Of a DNA stretch of 64,000 nt, positions 24,118 through 35,975 are shown in pieces. Every line of letters starts with the position of its first letter. Within the stretch, counting starts at the first letter, position 1. The DNA is from Pomphorhynchus laevis. Lineage: Eukaryota; Acanthocephala; Palaeacanthocephala; Echinorhynchida; Pomphorhynchidae. Made by a program: the position numbers and the translations under genes. The notes under the pieces were generated by a model. That model worked only from the letters and a program-made list of their open reading frames with translations, had not been told where the DNA came from and made no database searches. Location of the stretch: assembly GCA_012934845.2 (NCBI GenBank), contig WNNJ02000749.1, positions 1 to 64,000 on the forward strand, written 5' to 3'.

Positions 24118-24146
24118 ATTTGGATAGCTCCTGCTATCATCATCAG
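24118..24146 (-). ncRNA. Hammerhead-like motif, minus strand
   Basis: Minus strand: CTGATGA (24146-24140), T, GATAGC, loop AGGA, GCTATC, then CAAATATAG. The first base of the GAAA box is C, so this copy is probably inactive. Confidence 0.55.
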
Positions 24147-24260
24147 GATTACAATAAAATGTTTCAACATTTTTCAAGGAAACATTTTTTCTCCTGCTAT
24201 CATCATCAGGATTACAATAAAATGTTTCAACATTTTTCAAGGAAACATTTTTTTATAATC

Positions 24261-24292
24261 CTGATGATGATAGCAGGAGCTATCGAAATATA
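24261..24292 (+). ncRNA. Hammerhead ribozyme-like motif
   Basis: CTGATGA (24261-24267), T, GATAGC (24269-24274), loop AGGA, GCTATC (24279-24284), GAAA (24285-24288), TATA. Complete core with perfect 6-bp stem II. The short ATAT stem III is self-complementary. Stem I pairing with the sequence downstream is weak, so activity may need dimers or may be lost. Confidence 0.7.
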
Positions 24293-24352
24293 TAATTTTT
24301 ATCAAATAAAGGATATTTTATTCGTTCCTGTAATAATATATATTTGAAATGG

Positions 24353-24600
24353 AAGAAGATTGTGGGTTTAGTATTTATTATAAACAATACTATTTATAAA
24401 TTACATATTATAAAAATCCAGAGTAAAACTATAAACAAAACTCAGCTTTATAACTAGAATGTCAATGAGCACAGCTAATATAGACACCTTCACAAATTAT
24501 AAATTAAAGAGCAAAGTTTCTTGGTTAATTAATACTCACAATAATATAACATGCAACAATAGCATACATTAGACACAAGTCACACATGACAACGATTTAA
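24353..24600. other. AT-rich spacer
   Basis: No gene or family recognised. Confidence 0.4.
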
Positions 24601-24604
24601 ATCA

Positions 24605-24735
24605 GGATTTTACAACGATCTATACAACGGTCTATACGACGACCTTACAACGATCTTTAGAACGATCCATACAACGATCTTACAACGATCTATATAATGA
24701 TCTAAATGACGATCTTACAACGATCTATACAACAC
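24605..24735. repeat. Minisatellite ACAACGATCTAT
   Basis: About seven imperfect repeats of an 18-20-bp unit built on CAACGATCTATACAACGATC, with GATCT and ACGAC variants. Confidence 0.8.
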
Positions 24736-24744
24736 CAAAACAAA

Positions 24745-25065
24745 GTGATCACTTTTCTCCTATTAGAGGATTATGTGATAGGTCACATATCTGACCATCT
24801 CTTTGAGAAAATACAAGATCTAGTATAAAACGTACTCTATCAGTGCCAAATCTAGTAGGAGCATGAATGAGTAATTGATTACCAAGAACTCCCATTGATT
24901 CTTATCCTCACTAAAACAGTTACCAATAATACTGTTGCCATCTTGATCAATCAACAGGGTTGGTCGATTAAAACTACCAACTAAGATAAACGAGTGATCA
25001 CGCATACTACAAGCTCTAGTTAAAATATGCATCAGCTGATCATCTAAAATTGCTGATAAGTCCCT
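24745..25065 (-). mobile_element. CR1 LINE B, inner endonuclease part (split by A)
   Basis: Minus strand reads DDQLMHILTRACSMRDHSF, ILVGSFNRPTL, NQWEFLV, APTRFGTDRVRF and a degenerate PL-G-SDH region. These are the endonuclease catalytic GDFN (here GSFN) and following segments. It continues the endonuclease N-terminus found at 28054-28390, with element A lying between. Confidence 0.75.
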
Positions 25066-25117
25066 TGCTTTTTCACAGAAGGGACTTGCTTTTTCATAAG
25101 TCCCTTCTCCATTTGAA

Positions 25118-28053
25118 TATTATTATTATTATAGTGTACAAGTTACTAGCCGCAAATGGCTGTTTCAACTGTTCACAAATTACATTTTAAAATATCAATT
25201 AAAATACATCCACGAATCCAAATTAGAGTTCACAATCCACTTCAGCAGCATCTTCTTGAAGTGTCTATTGCTAGTAGCATTGAAGACGTCTTCAGGCAGC
25301 GAATTCCAAACATTCAATGCGCGGTGGGAAAGCCTACTCACACTCCTTATTTTGCCATGGGGGAATTTAAATAACGTAAGGGAGTGACCTCTGCGACGCG
25401 AATTTCTCAATTTTATCGAATTGGATGGGAACCCCTCTTTTCCACGAACCAAATGCCACATCGCTACAAGATCTAAATATAGTAGCCTCTGGGCCGTTGA
25501 AGGCATTTTTAAGCAAGCTAGGCGCTCATTGTAAGAATAAAGAGATGTAATGCAAAGTTTGGTTCCTCTACGTAGAATCGACTCGGTCTTTTTCATCTCA
25601 GCCTTGGTGGATGGAAAAGTTGATGCGATGCAGTATTCCACATGCGGACGGACTAACGCACAGTAGAGATGCTTAAATAATTTTGGATGCAGCTTACTAA
25701 ATGTGTTCTTAATACAATACAAGGCCTTCATGGCTTTACCGTAGATATAATCGGTATTCGGTCGTGTTTTAAGGTCGTTATTCAAAATAATCCCTAGGTC
25801 TCTATGAACAGAAATGTTGTGAAGCTTATAACATCCTAAATAGAATTCATGATCAGATTTACATTTGCCGAGTTTCATATGAACGCACTTATCTACATTT
25901 ATGGTCATACCGGTAGCACTGCTCCAGTCGTAGATTGTCTGGAGATCATGTTGTAGATGCCGGCCATCAGGATCTGAGATGCTATCGCACCACACTTTCA
26001 CATCGTCTGCGAATGCCAGGCAGGGACTGTTTATGCGTAACAGAAGATCATTGAGAAATATAATAAAAAGCAAGGGACCAAGGACTGTACCTTGCGGAAC
26101 TCCGGATTTAACTAACCTAGTAGAAGACATGCTATTGCCAACCCTCACCTAAAATGATCTCCCGTCCAAAAAATCACGAATCCAATTGCATAACATGGAG
26201 GATACTCCGTAGTGTGCTAACAACCTAATCATCCCATCATGAGGGACGCGATCGAAGGCTTTCGAAAAATCAATAAAGATTATATCGAGTGAGCTACCAA
26301 AACTTAACGACTGGGTCCAAGTTTCGCGCGCGGTAAGCAAGTTCGTCAAACAAGAACGGGAGTGACGAAAACCATGTTGAGCGGACGATAGTATACCAAG
26401 AGAGACAAGATGATCGTAGACTCTAATGCTGATGGCGCGTTCGAGAACTTTGCACAGAGAAGAGGTTAAGCTTATTGGCCTATAATCACCACAGGATGAT
26501 GCAAAATTTTTTTTGGGAATAGGAACAACGGTTGCAGTTTTCCAATCTTCTGGGACACTGCCAGTGGCCAGAATTTTATCAAAGATAATAGTCAGGAATG
26601 GTGCCAGGTAACTCGATAAAGCTTTGAGCAGGTATGGGGAGATGTCATCGGGGCCAGCTGCGCTAAAAGGACGAATATTATTGAGATAATCTTGAATTTC
26701 AGTAACGCAAATTGGCCGGGATTCATTACGCGGAGGGATAGAGCACCCGTACCATATCATATGAGAATCGCAATGTGGTAAAGTGGATAAAGAGAACGAG
26801 GATGCGAAGGTCTCAGCTATATCAGTTTCATTTGTAACCAAGCCACATTCAGAGTGCACATGCTTGATTGCAGAGTTGAGCGTTCCGTTTTGCCGAGCAT
26901 ATGACCAAAATAGCTTGGGGTTGCGATTAACTTCCTTGATGATTGTAGATTCGAATTTATCACGTTTTAACGTTTTCATACGAGTACAGACGTTCCTAAG
27001 ATACCTATAAATGTTGGCGTAATACGGAAGCGAACGAGATAACTTCCAAAGACGATTTCGTACTCGCAACATCAATCTCAGGTCCTTATCGAACCAAACA
27101 GGATATTTAGTATTTGGCGAGATGATACGCTTTGGTGCAAACACGTCAGAAATACCTAAAAGGTAATCCCCAATCACTTTTAGTGAGACTTCTTTAGTAT
27201 TTGTTAAAGATAGTGGACGACGTTGACAGAAAGATAAAATTTGCTCATCAAGCACTTTTGACCAAACCCGTTTTACGATGGGAGCCGTAAAATGGCGGAA
27301 TTTAAAGTTAGGTGTGACCTGTAGTGATAGCACGCAGTGGTCAGAGTTACCTATCGGTGGAAGATAATCCACTCGAGCTATGTCTTCAAGACGTTTGGAA
27401 AAAACCAAGTCAAGTATAGTATCATTATTATGGGAAGAAAATCGTGTGGGCTCTTGAATGTGTTGTACTAGTAAGAGTTCATCAGCGAGGAAGTGGGAGA
27501 TTTCTCTTTCTACGACGGTGCCATCATCAAATATTGTTTGCCGCCAATCTGATCTAGGTAGGTTGAAGTCTCCTAGAAGAAGGAAATGAGAACTGATACT
27601 TATCGATCGCAATACTGACTTCAGAAGATTACAATCAGTGATCATAGAAGGTGAGCGATATACAACGCAGAGACTGATACCAACACGATCATACCCAATA
27701 TGAAAGGTAATACTCTCGAACGAGCCTTGCGGATCACAAACTTGATCGATGCCAGAAATTAGCAAATGGTCTCGAACGTACACTGCAACACCGCCCCCTC
27801 GCATACTGGACCTCCTGTCCCCTCGAAGTAGACGATAACCTGGAATATTTACAGTGGCATCCAAGATGTGTTCATGTAGCCATGACTCACTAACACAGAA
27901 TATATCATACGCATTAACCTCAACATGGTATCGAAGCTCTACAAGTTGTGCAGGAAGACTTCGTAAATTTGAATAACCTACCGATAAATAGCAACGAGTT
28001 GCATTGGAATCCTTTTTGGTTTTACTAAGGCACGGTCTAAGGCAATATCTCAC
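25118..28053 (-). mobile_element. CR1 LINE A, nearly intact ORF2
   Basis: Covers a whole CR1-type ORF2, 3' UTR of about 60 bp and an (AAT)n tail (25118-25132, ATTATTATT on the plus strand). ORF1 is missing; the element starts at the ORF2 N-terminus. It separates the two parts of CR1 element B, so it probably inserted into B and is younger. Confidence 0.9.
25195..28053 (-). CDS. CR1 A ORF2 (endonuclease + reverse transcriptase), one stop codon
   Basis: Frame runs from 28053 to 25195 in one phase, interrupted once by TAG at 26149-26151 in the string GRSF-stop-VRVG, where related proteins have a residue such as Y. Endonuclease (about residues 25-250): VGYSNLRSLPAQL, VSESWLHEHILDATVNIPGY, FLLLGDFNLPRSDW, IGNSDHCVLSL. 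Reverse transcriptase (about 440-750): YRPISLTSSLCKVLERAI, FIDFSKAFDRVPHDG, SGVPQGTVLGPLLF and catalytic FADDVKVW. Thumb: YCALVRPHVEYC, ILRRGTKLCI. About 950 residues in all, normal for CR1 ORF2. CR1 proteins nick target DNA and prime reverse transcription there. Confidence 0.9.
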
Positions 28054-28640
28054 AATATTGCTAATAACGTTCCTACCCTGAACATAGAGTGCTAATCCAC
28101 CACCCCTCTTAGGAGGGCATATATCCTAGCGTAACTATTGATAACCTGGAATAGATACTACGTTATCAAGAATGACATCGTGTAACAAAGTCTCAGAAAT
28201 AGCCAACACGTCTGTATAGGTAGAATGAGTCCAAACTCTAACATCATCAAGATTCGTAATTAAATTACGAATATTTGTGTATCCAATGATAGGAGCACGT
28301 TGAGACGTACTACCCCGAGAATGCAAATCAGCATTCGGAATCAAACAATTGAAGCAAATGAGATCGCCCTCGTTACGAGTGGACGCCAACGCACAAGCGG
28401 CCTTTTAGGACAACTCGAAAATCCCAAATAACTAGGTTATCTTCTCCCTCCAAAATATGACGATTCAACTCAATCCTTGCTTCCCTCATCATGCTTCTTT
28501 CCTCCATCGATAATCAGGACGGATACGAAATGTATCACCACGCAATTTGTTCGAAACAGACATCACGAATCCAGCCTGTTCATTAGTTTCGAATACCACC
28601 CTCAACAACCTCGGGAAATTCAACCGCTTATCTAAACGAT
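28054..28640 (-). mobile_element. CR1 LINE B, ORF1 end and endonuclease start
   Basis: On the minus strand, 28640-28400 gives an ORF1 C-terminal tail (FPRLLRVVFETNEQAGFVMS, then TFRIRPDYRWRKEA and ILEGEDNLVIWDFRVVLKG). 28389-28054 gives the ORF2 start (YTNIRNLITNLDDVRVW, AISETLLHDVIL, SIPGYQ, RGGGLALYVQGRNVISNI). Stops and shifts interrupt it. The rest of its endonuclease lies beyond element A at 24745-25065. Confidence 0.8.
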
Positions 28641-30600
28641 AATAATAATACAATAATTTATTTAAAGTGGCAAATGCGTGCAAAATGCACGCTTACATGA
28701 CCACTAACAAACAAAAAAAAGAACATCAAAGATCACAGGTAATTAGTTAATTGTTGAAAAAGAATTGGATTTGGCGTTTGAAGTACTGCATATATGTTGA
28801 TTGGCGGATATGAATAGGCAGTTGATTCCACAAGAGAGGAGCAGCCACAACGAAGGAGCGGAAGCCAAAAGAGGTAGAGTAGATTGGGACATGTAAAAGA
28901 AGTAAATTACGGGAACGCAGAGCACAATACACAGTACGAGAATTGTCGAGAAAAGGAAGGTTGAGAAATGAAGGGGTATGAGAAGTTATAAGGCGAAAAG
29001 CAATGATAAGAAGACGAATTTGAACACGACAATAAATGGTAGGCCAATCAAGAGAAACAAGATAGTGGGATGTATGATCAAAACGACGAAGACGGAGGAG
29101 AACTCGAACGGCAGCGTTGATGATGCGTTGTAAAGGAAGAAGAGTGGAATTAGGTGAGTTAGAAAAAAAGAATAAGACAGTAATCAAGTCTTGAGAAAAG
29201 AAGAGAAGATATGAGAGTCATACAAGAAGGGAAATCGATCAATCTACGAACTTGACGGAGATTGCGGAGTATCAAGGTAGATGAGCGTACTTTATCACTA
29301 ACGAAAGGTTTAAGTGAAAGTCGGTTGTCGAAATGAAAGCCTAGGAAAACGAGATTATCAACGATTGGAAGAATTGTAGAATTTAATGATACGGAGGGAG
29401 GTTCGAAGCCGAGGCGTCGAGGTAGGATCCACATAATTTTGGATTTATCAGGATTCAGAGAAAGGCGAAGGGAAGAAAGATAATTGGAAATTGAGACAAG
29501 ACAGTCCGAAGCGGAAACACTAAGATCGTGAATACGATAAACAGGTGCATGAGCATAGATGAGAATGTCATCAGCATATTGCATAACATGGAAGTTAAAT
29601 TTATGAGAAATCGAAGACAAGTCACCGAGAAGAAGAGAGAAAAGCATAGGGCCTAATACGGAGCCTTGTGGAACACCGGTCGGGATGGATGAAGGATGGG
29701 AGAGAGAAGAGTTAGAATAGACGCGAAATGTACGGTTTGACAGATATGAAGAAAACCATGATACAGTGGGTAAAGAGAAGCCATAATCATGACGAAGGCG
29801 ATGTAGAAGAATCGAGTGATCGACGATGTCAAAAGCAGACGATAGATCAATAGAAACTATGACACTACATAATTTATGATCGCGCGAGATGAGTAAGTCA
29901 TTATAAACTTTAAGACAGGCAATTTCAGTAGAGTGATTAGAGCGAAAAGCGGCTTGGAAGGGAGGAAACAAGTTAGAGGAAAAGAGATATGTATTAACTT
30001 GCTTGAGAACGAGACGCTCAAGGAGTTTAGAGAGGGTTGGGAGAAGTGAGATTGGACGGTACGAAGATGGTAGTGAGGAGTCGAGAGATTGCTTTTTGAT
30101 GAGAGGACGAACAGTGGCGCATTTTCAGATGGAAGGAAATGTACGGTTACGGATGGACGAGTTGAACAATGTGGTTAGGAAGGGTGAGATATAGGAGCAG
30201 ATATTTTTAAGCAAGTGAGTTGGAATTGGGTCAGAAGGAGAGGTTTTATTAGGTAATGACAGCAGAACCGAAGAAACTTCATCAGACGAAACGGGAAGAA
30301 GGTGGAATAGTTCTGGGAGGGAAGTATCTAAAGAGAAGAGTGGGTACAAGGGGGCTACGGGTAGTAGGGAAAGTAAATTAGATAGCTTAGTTTGTAGATA
30401 AGAAGAAAATTCATCAGGATTTATATTACAAGAAGTAGATGATCGTGAAAGAATTGAGTTTAAGATTTTCCAATGAGATTTAGAGTTGGAAGATGACTCG
30501 AGTTGATTTCGCCAAAAGATAGTACGTTTAGTACGTATAAGAATAAGATGTGAACGGCGTAGAGAAAAGTAGGAATCACGGTATAGAACAAGCACCTTAA
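28625..30600 (-). mobile_element. CR1/L2-like LINE, family C copy C2
   Basis: Minus strand, 5'-truncated at about 30600, 3' end with (ATT)n at 28630-28645. ORF pieces 30595-30125 (thumb-proximal endonuclease or linker region), 29971-29159 and 29187-28747 together give the reverse transcriptase: STEIACLKVYNDLL, SIDLSSAFDIVDHSIL, TGVPQGSVLGPMLF, MQYADDILIYAH, FLGFHFDNRLSLKPF, IINAAVRVLLRLRRFDH. The two last frames overlap at 29159-29187, a single frameshift next to the LILFF run. A second break lies between 30125 and 29971. It is the best family C copy in the window. Confidence 0.92.
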
Positions 30601-30850
30601 TTTGTCCAACATAGTCGCAGCACTCGCCTAAGAAAATAATTTTTAACCAGTCAAAACGGCCTTTTTGGTCAAAGCCTTGTATATAATAATAAAAAGCTCA
30701 TTGGAGCTTTTTCAATCTTTAACAAAAAGATAAAACAGTTGATTACAATCACCATAATTTTGGATCTTTAAAATTGTGATCAGGGTTACAGACGAGTTCA
30801 AACTCCGTATGTAACATCCCGATCAAAGTTTATTCTTTATGTAATTGGTA
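30601..30850. other. Spacer with short hairpins
   Basis: No gene. Two short hairpins, AAACGGCC-TTTTTGGTC near 30654 and AAAGCTC-ATTG-GAGCTTTT near 30693. Confidence 0.4.
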
Positions 30851-33100
30851 ATTGCTCATTATCATTATTTATGCCGCTATGCACAATTGTGCAATTTATC
30901 GAAATTCCAATGAAATCGAAATTCCCATGCTATATGCAGTGACGAATTGCTTCTTCGGTAATGTTGGATGAACGATGATGTGACCTACGAATATTCATTC
31001 GTCTTACCAAACTTAAACTGGTTTGACCGACGTACTGTTTCTTACACAACGTGCATGTTCCAAAATAAAACATGTGTTGTTTTACAGCATGTTTTACTTG
31101 ACAATTTGACGAAGCCGCTAGTCACAGATATGCGTATTACTGAACCGCATTGAATGACAATACATGTTTTACACATTTTATCTTTGCAAGGCTGACGGCC
31201 GAGTGAATGAGTTGGTGCAATATTGAGGTTTTTGATTTTCGTACCAAAGCGAAAACGAACATTGACGGATTTCGCGACAAGGCCGCCACGAATGTCTTTT
31301 ATAATATCATTTATTTCATGCTTTATTTTATCCAAGCTTGGATGAAATGGGAGAATCGACATATTTTCTTTTTGGTTGATTCTATGTGGATTTCCGACTT
31401 AAGCATCTCTCGGCGAAATAGCTCTCGTATACTTTTAAACTGGATCTCAATCATGGCGAATTTGTATCCTCGTTTCATAAGCTGCTCTTTTTACAGTTCT
31501 AATTGTTTTTCAAAGTCTCATGTTTTCGAGCAAATACGTTTCATTCGCAGCTTTCGTTGTATAGTATGTTCCGCTTTATAGACTGATGGTGACAACTGTT
31601 TGCATGCACATACAGAGGAACCTACTCAGATTTTCGTTAATTCGTAGTTTCATAAGAACATGATTCACGATTGATTGTCACGTTGACGAAGTCAACATTG
31701 TTTTCGCTTTGTACAAAGGTAAGATTCAAACCATCCATGACGACGGCTGATTGTATAAATGACTTGAGTACATCTTGAGATACAGTTTAAATAATGATAT
31801 ATCGTCAATGCAGCGACAATAACATACAGATTTCACTTAAGTGTGATTCAACCACTTTCTTTCCATTTCTGCCATATATATAGTTGCGTATGTAGGGGGC
31901 CATAACCGTGCCCATAGCAGTACCGGACTTTTAATGAAAGGTCTGTCCATGAAAGTTCAAAAAGTTGTTGGTCAGAACAACCTTGGTTGATGCTAAGATA
32001 AAAATATATCATTTCGTTTCATATCCTGCTCGTTGAATTGCTATATTGATCGCTTTAAAACCTTCACTATGTGGAATGCGAGTATACAGCGATTCTACAT
32101 CCGCAGTAACTAGTACTGCTTCTCTAGGGAACGATGATTTGTGACTTTCAAATTTCCTCAGAAAATCAAGTGTGCTGCAGATGTACGACGGAATATCGTC
32201 TAGCAGATTTTGAGTTCTAAATACAAATATCCTGATAATAACTCGGTAGGCGTACGGATACAACTCACTATATGACGACCCACAAACAGGCGTTGTCTTT
32301 CATGAATTTTGGGAAGTATATAAAAGTTTCCCAATTTTTCTATTTTCGGTCTAATTTCATCAGCCACAATCGGTGAGATTGCTTGATTACTCAAGTATTC
32401 GTCGAATGGATCATTTACACTTTGTCATACGTACATATTTTCTGTAGGTACGTTTCCATATGTTACTGTGCCACTCAATTGTCTAAATGCTTCATTATCG
32501 TAGTCAGTAACGGACCAAACAACGGCCTGAGGATCCTTATATGCTTTTCGTATTATGATATCTTGAAATTCTCGTAAGGTTCGAATGCATGCATTCATGT
32601 CTTTTGTTAGGTAAGGTCGATACGTGAAAGTCCATTAAGCGCAGTTTTTATCGATAAACGATCAATGACTATTGGTGGCATCATAAAATTTAGTTCCATT
32701 GCTAAAACATTGCTTTCGTTTTCACTCAAAATTATGGCATCCGAGCACTCGATTTTGTAATCGTCCAAATTCTTTGAGAGAAAAGTTTGCACACTTCCTA
32801 GGCGCTCTTCGGCTGACATAGGATTTTATGTTGCGAAATGATTCTATTAAGATTTGGACATTTAGTCGAGTGAGTATGCGAACTTTAATTTTACAACAAT
32901 CATAAATATCTTGATCGAATTCCTCCCTATGAGTTTCGTATGCCTTCCTATAGAATAACCGTAAAAGTGAAACTAGGCGATAACTACAGTCACACTGAAT
33001 TTGTCTCTATTTCTGCAAGACAAACGACGACATATCAGGAGGCACGAGTTCGTGGTTAACCTCAAGATGCTTGCTAATTCGAAGAGACTTGAGAATTATC
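30850..33100 (-). mobile_element. Penelope-like element G with GIY-YIG endonuclease
   Basis: Minus-strand PLE in order: N-terminal region (33060-32830, REEFDQDIYDC and LTRLNVQIL); SENESNVLAMELNFMMPP (about 32720); FYILPKIHE (about 32310); VTADVESLYTRIPHSEG (about 32090); GTAMGTVMAP (about 31905); CRCIDDISLF (about 31800, the YIDD catalytic box); IKDIRGGLVAKSVNVRF (about 31290); then GIY-YIG signs CTLCKKQYVGQTSLSL (about 31040) and HHRSSNI. The domain order RT then GIY-YIG is that of canonical Penelope-type elements. Several frameshifts and stops. Confidence 0.85.
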
Positions 33101-33500
33101 CTTATTGCAACAATATGTAATGATATTGGCTTTCTTCAAAATCATGTAAATAATTCAATAGATACATATTTTAAACTATGTATATTGCAAATATACATAG
33201 TTTAATATATACTATGTATATTGCTAACATATACTTGTATATATTCATGTACAAATATGAATTATCTATATTGCAACAATATGTAATGATATTGGCTTTC
33301 TTCAAAATCATTTAAATAATTTAATAGATACATATTTTAAACTAGGTTACTATAAAAATAACATCAAGCAGAAAATAGTAAAATATATAAATCAACACAA
33401 TAATATAAAGAATAAATTTAAACTCTTAAGTGGCAAATTTTTATGGATATATAATAAATAATATACTTTGTATTAGAATATGATACTAGATAATGATACA
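33100..33500 (+). mobile_element. Penelope-like element H tails, two copies
   Basis: 33105-33175 and 33265-33500 both match 36690-36915 (GCAACAATATGTAATGATAT, GGCTTTCTTCAAAATCAT). Only C-terminal coding and 3' UTR sequence is present. The second copy ends at ATACTAGATAATG, where family C copy C3 begins. Confidence 0.85.
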
Positions 33501-33504
33501 AATT

Positions 33505-35060
33505 TATTTAACATGACAAATGCGTACAATCTGCACGCTTACAAGTCCACTAACAAAAAATGAAAAAGTCAAACAGATAAATTGTTTAAATGGGATCGGA
33601 TTTGGCGTTTGAAGCAAGTCAGGGAAGTTGATTGGCGTATATGAATGGGCAGATGGTTCCACGATAGAGGAGCAGCCACCAGGAAGGAGCGGAGTCCAAA
33701 GGAGGTAGAGTAGATTGGGACATGTAAAAGAAGGGAATTACGGGAACGCAGAGCACAGTACACAGGACGAGAATTATAAAGAAAAGGAAGATTGAGAAAT
33801 GAAGGGGTATGAAAAGTTACAAGGCGGAAAGCAAAGAGAAGAAGACGAATTTGAACACGACAATAAATTGTAGACAAATCAAGAGAAGCAAGATGGTAGG
33901 ATGTATGATCAAAACGACGACGGAGGAGAATTCGGACGGCTGCGTTGACGTTGCGTTGTAGGAAAAGAAGTGTGGATTTAGGTGAGTTGGAAAATAGACT
34001 AAGACAATAATCGAGTCTAGAAAAAAGGAGAGAAGATATGAGAGTCATACAAGAAGGGAAATCGATCAATCTACGAACTTGACGGAGATTGCGGTGTATC
34101 AAGGTAGATGAGCGTACTTTATCTCTAACCAAAGGTTTAAGTGAAAGCCGATTGTCGAAATGGAAGCCTAGGAAAACGAGATTATCAACGATAGGAAGAA
34201 TTGTAGAATTTAATGATACGGAGGGAGGTATTTAAGCCGAGGCGTCGAGGTAGCATCCACATAATTTTGGATTTATCAGGATTCAGAGAAACGCGAAAGG
34301 AAGAAAGATGATTGGAAATTGAGACAATACAGTCGAAATCAGAAACACTAAGATCGTGAATACGATAAACAAGTACATGAGCATAGATGAGAATGTTATC
34401 ATCATATTGCATAATATGGAAGTTAAAGTTATGAGAAATCGAAGACAAATCACCGAGAAGAAGTGAGAAAAGCATTGGGCCTAATACGAAACCTTGTGGA
34501 ACACCTGACGGAATGGACGAAGGATGGGAGAGAGAGGAGTTAGAATATACGCGAAATGTACGGTTTGATAGATATGAAGAAAACCATGATACCAGTTGGT
34601 AAAGAGAAGCCATAATCATGACGAAGGCGATGGAGAAGAATCGAGTGATCGACGATGTCAAAAGCGATTTTTACGGAATGAGGAAGATGAATGGAAGTTT
34701 GGTTCGTAGTTGAACGAGAAGTGTGTGAGAGAGTAGGTTCAATAATAAAATTGTAAGATGCGAAGTCAGGTGTTGATGCGAGGAAAACATCTAAAACAGC
34801 ATTGGTCTGAGTAGTCGTGTGTGATACAGAAGTCGAGGAGCAGGATAACTGTAGTAGTCGTACTGATGTACAAACACCGCATGTGAACTATTTACGTTTA
34901 TACACCAAGTGGTCGGATATTTTAACACGAACAAGTATCCATACATCACAATCTTTGAAATCACATCCGACTTCATAACTGGTATAACCATCATTGCATT
35001 CCGATGTGGAAGATTCTTGATCAGGAACAGGGATCTGAGATCGCGCTTTTTTAGACATGA
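33505..35060 (-). mobile_element. CR1/L2-like LINE, family C copy C3, internally deleted
   Basis: The minus-strand reverse transcriptase part (34672-33569) matches C2: FDIVDHSILLH, SGVPQGFVLGPMLF, MQYDDNILIYAH (the catalytic YADD reads YDDN), FDHTSYHLASLDLS. Upstream of 34672 the sequence changes at once to a cysteine-containing frame starting MSKKARSQIPVPDQ (ATG near 35058), with CDFKDCDVW and CGVCTS. This is perhaps the start of ORF1, joined to the reverse transcriptase by a large deletion. Dead copy. Confidence 0.8.
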
Positions 35061-35104
35061 CCTTTTATCGAGAGATGAAGCTCAATCCGCGAGCGTGGCG
35101 AGCG

Positions 35105-35300
35105 GAGCTAACAGGAATAATCTGGAACTGACAGGAATAAGCTGGAACTGACAGGAATAATCTGGAACTGACAGGAATAATCTGGAACTGACAAAAATAA
35201 TCTGGAACTGACAGGAATAATCTGGAACGGACAGGAATAATCTGGAACTGACAGGAATAATCTGAACTGACGAGAAAAATCTGGAACTGACAGAAAAAAT
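35105..35300. repeat. 20-bp minisatellite
   Basis: About ten copies of GGAACTGACAGGAATAATCT with occasional substitutions and one 1-bp deletion near the end. Confidence 0.95.
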
Positions 35301-35860
35301 TGTAAACGAAAAAAATTTAAATAAAAATAAATTTTAAATGAAATTATAAATATAATTATATATTAAATGAAATTTTAAATATAAATTTTAAATGAAAATC
35401 CAACATATGAGCATATGCAGCATATAAAAGCAGTGAGTTAAGTTTAGAAACAATTATTACAAGTCACAATTCAATATTGAATAAAAAGGGTATAAAGGTT
35501 AAATCAGATAATAAAACTATACCTATATTATATTGGAATCCAAAATTACATAAAAATTCAATAAAACTTAGGTTCATATGTAGTGCGTTTAAATGTACAT
35601 TAAAACCACTTTCTGTCTATATGAATAAAATACTTAAAGTAATTAAAGCGCACTTCAAAAGATATTGTAAGTTAGTTGAAATTATTACTGGCATAAAACA
35701 CTATTTCAGTGTGTTATTCTACGAAAGAATTTTTAGAACAGACAAAAGTGATAAATTTTCACAATATAAATACATACGAATTTAGTACGCCTTATACAAA
35801 TCTAGATTTAGTAGATATTAAAGGTTCATCAGAAAAATTAATTAATCTTATATTCGGAAA

Positions 35861-35963
<103 letters not shown>

Positions 35964-35975
35964 ACTGTGTATGTG

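Larger units (their letters stand above)
24058..24352. repeat. Inverted repeat carrying hammerhead-type motifs
   Basis: The left arm (24060-24150) and right arm (24255-24350) are reverse complements: ATATTATTACAGGAACGAA faces TTCGTTCCTGTAATAATAT. The centre holds a 62-63-bp tandem duplication (ACAATAAAATGTTTCAACAT and flanks). Each arm bears a hammerhead core, on opposite strands, and a third truncated core lies at 24191-24209. Same architecture as the unit at 6241-6455, but different arm sequence. Confidence 0.85.
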
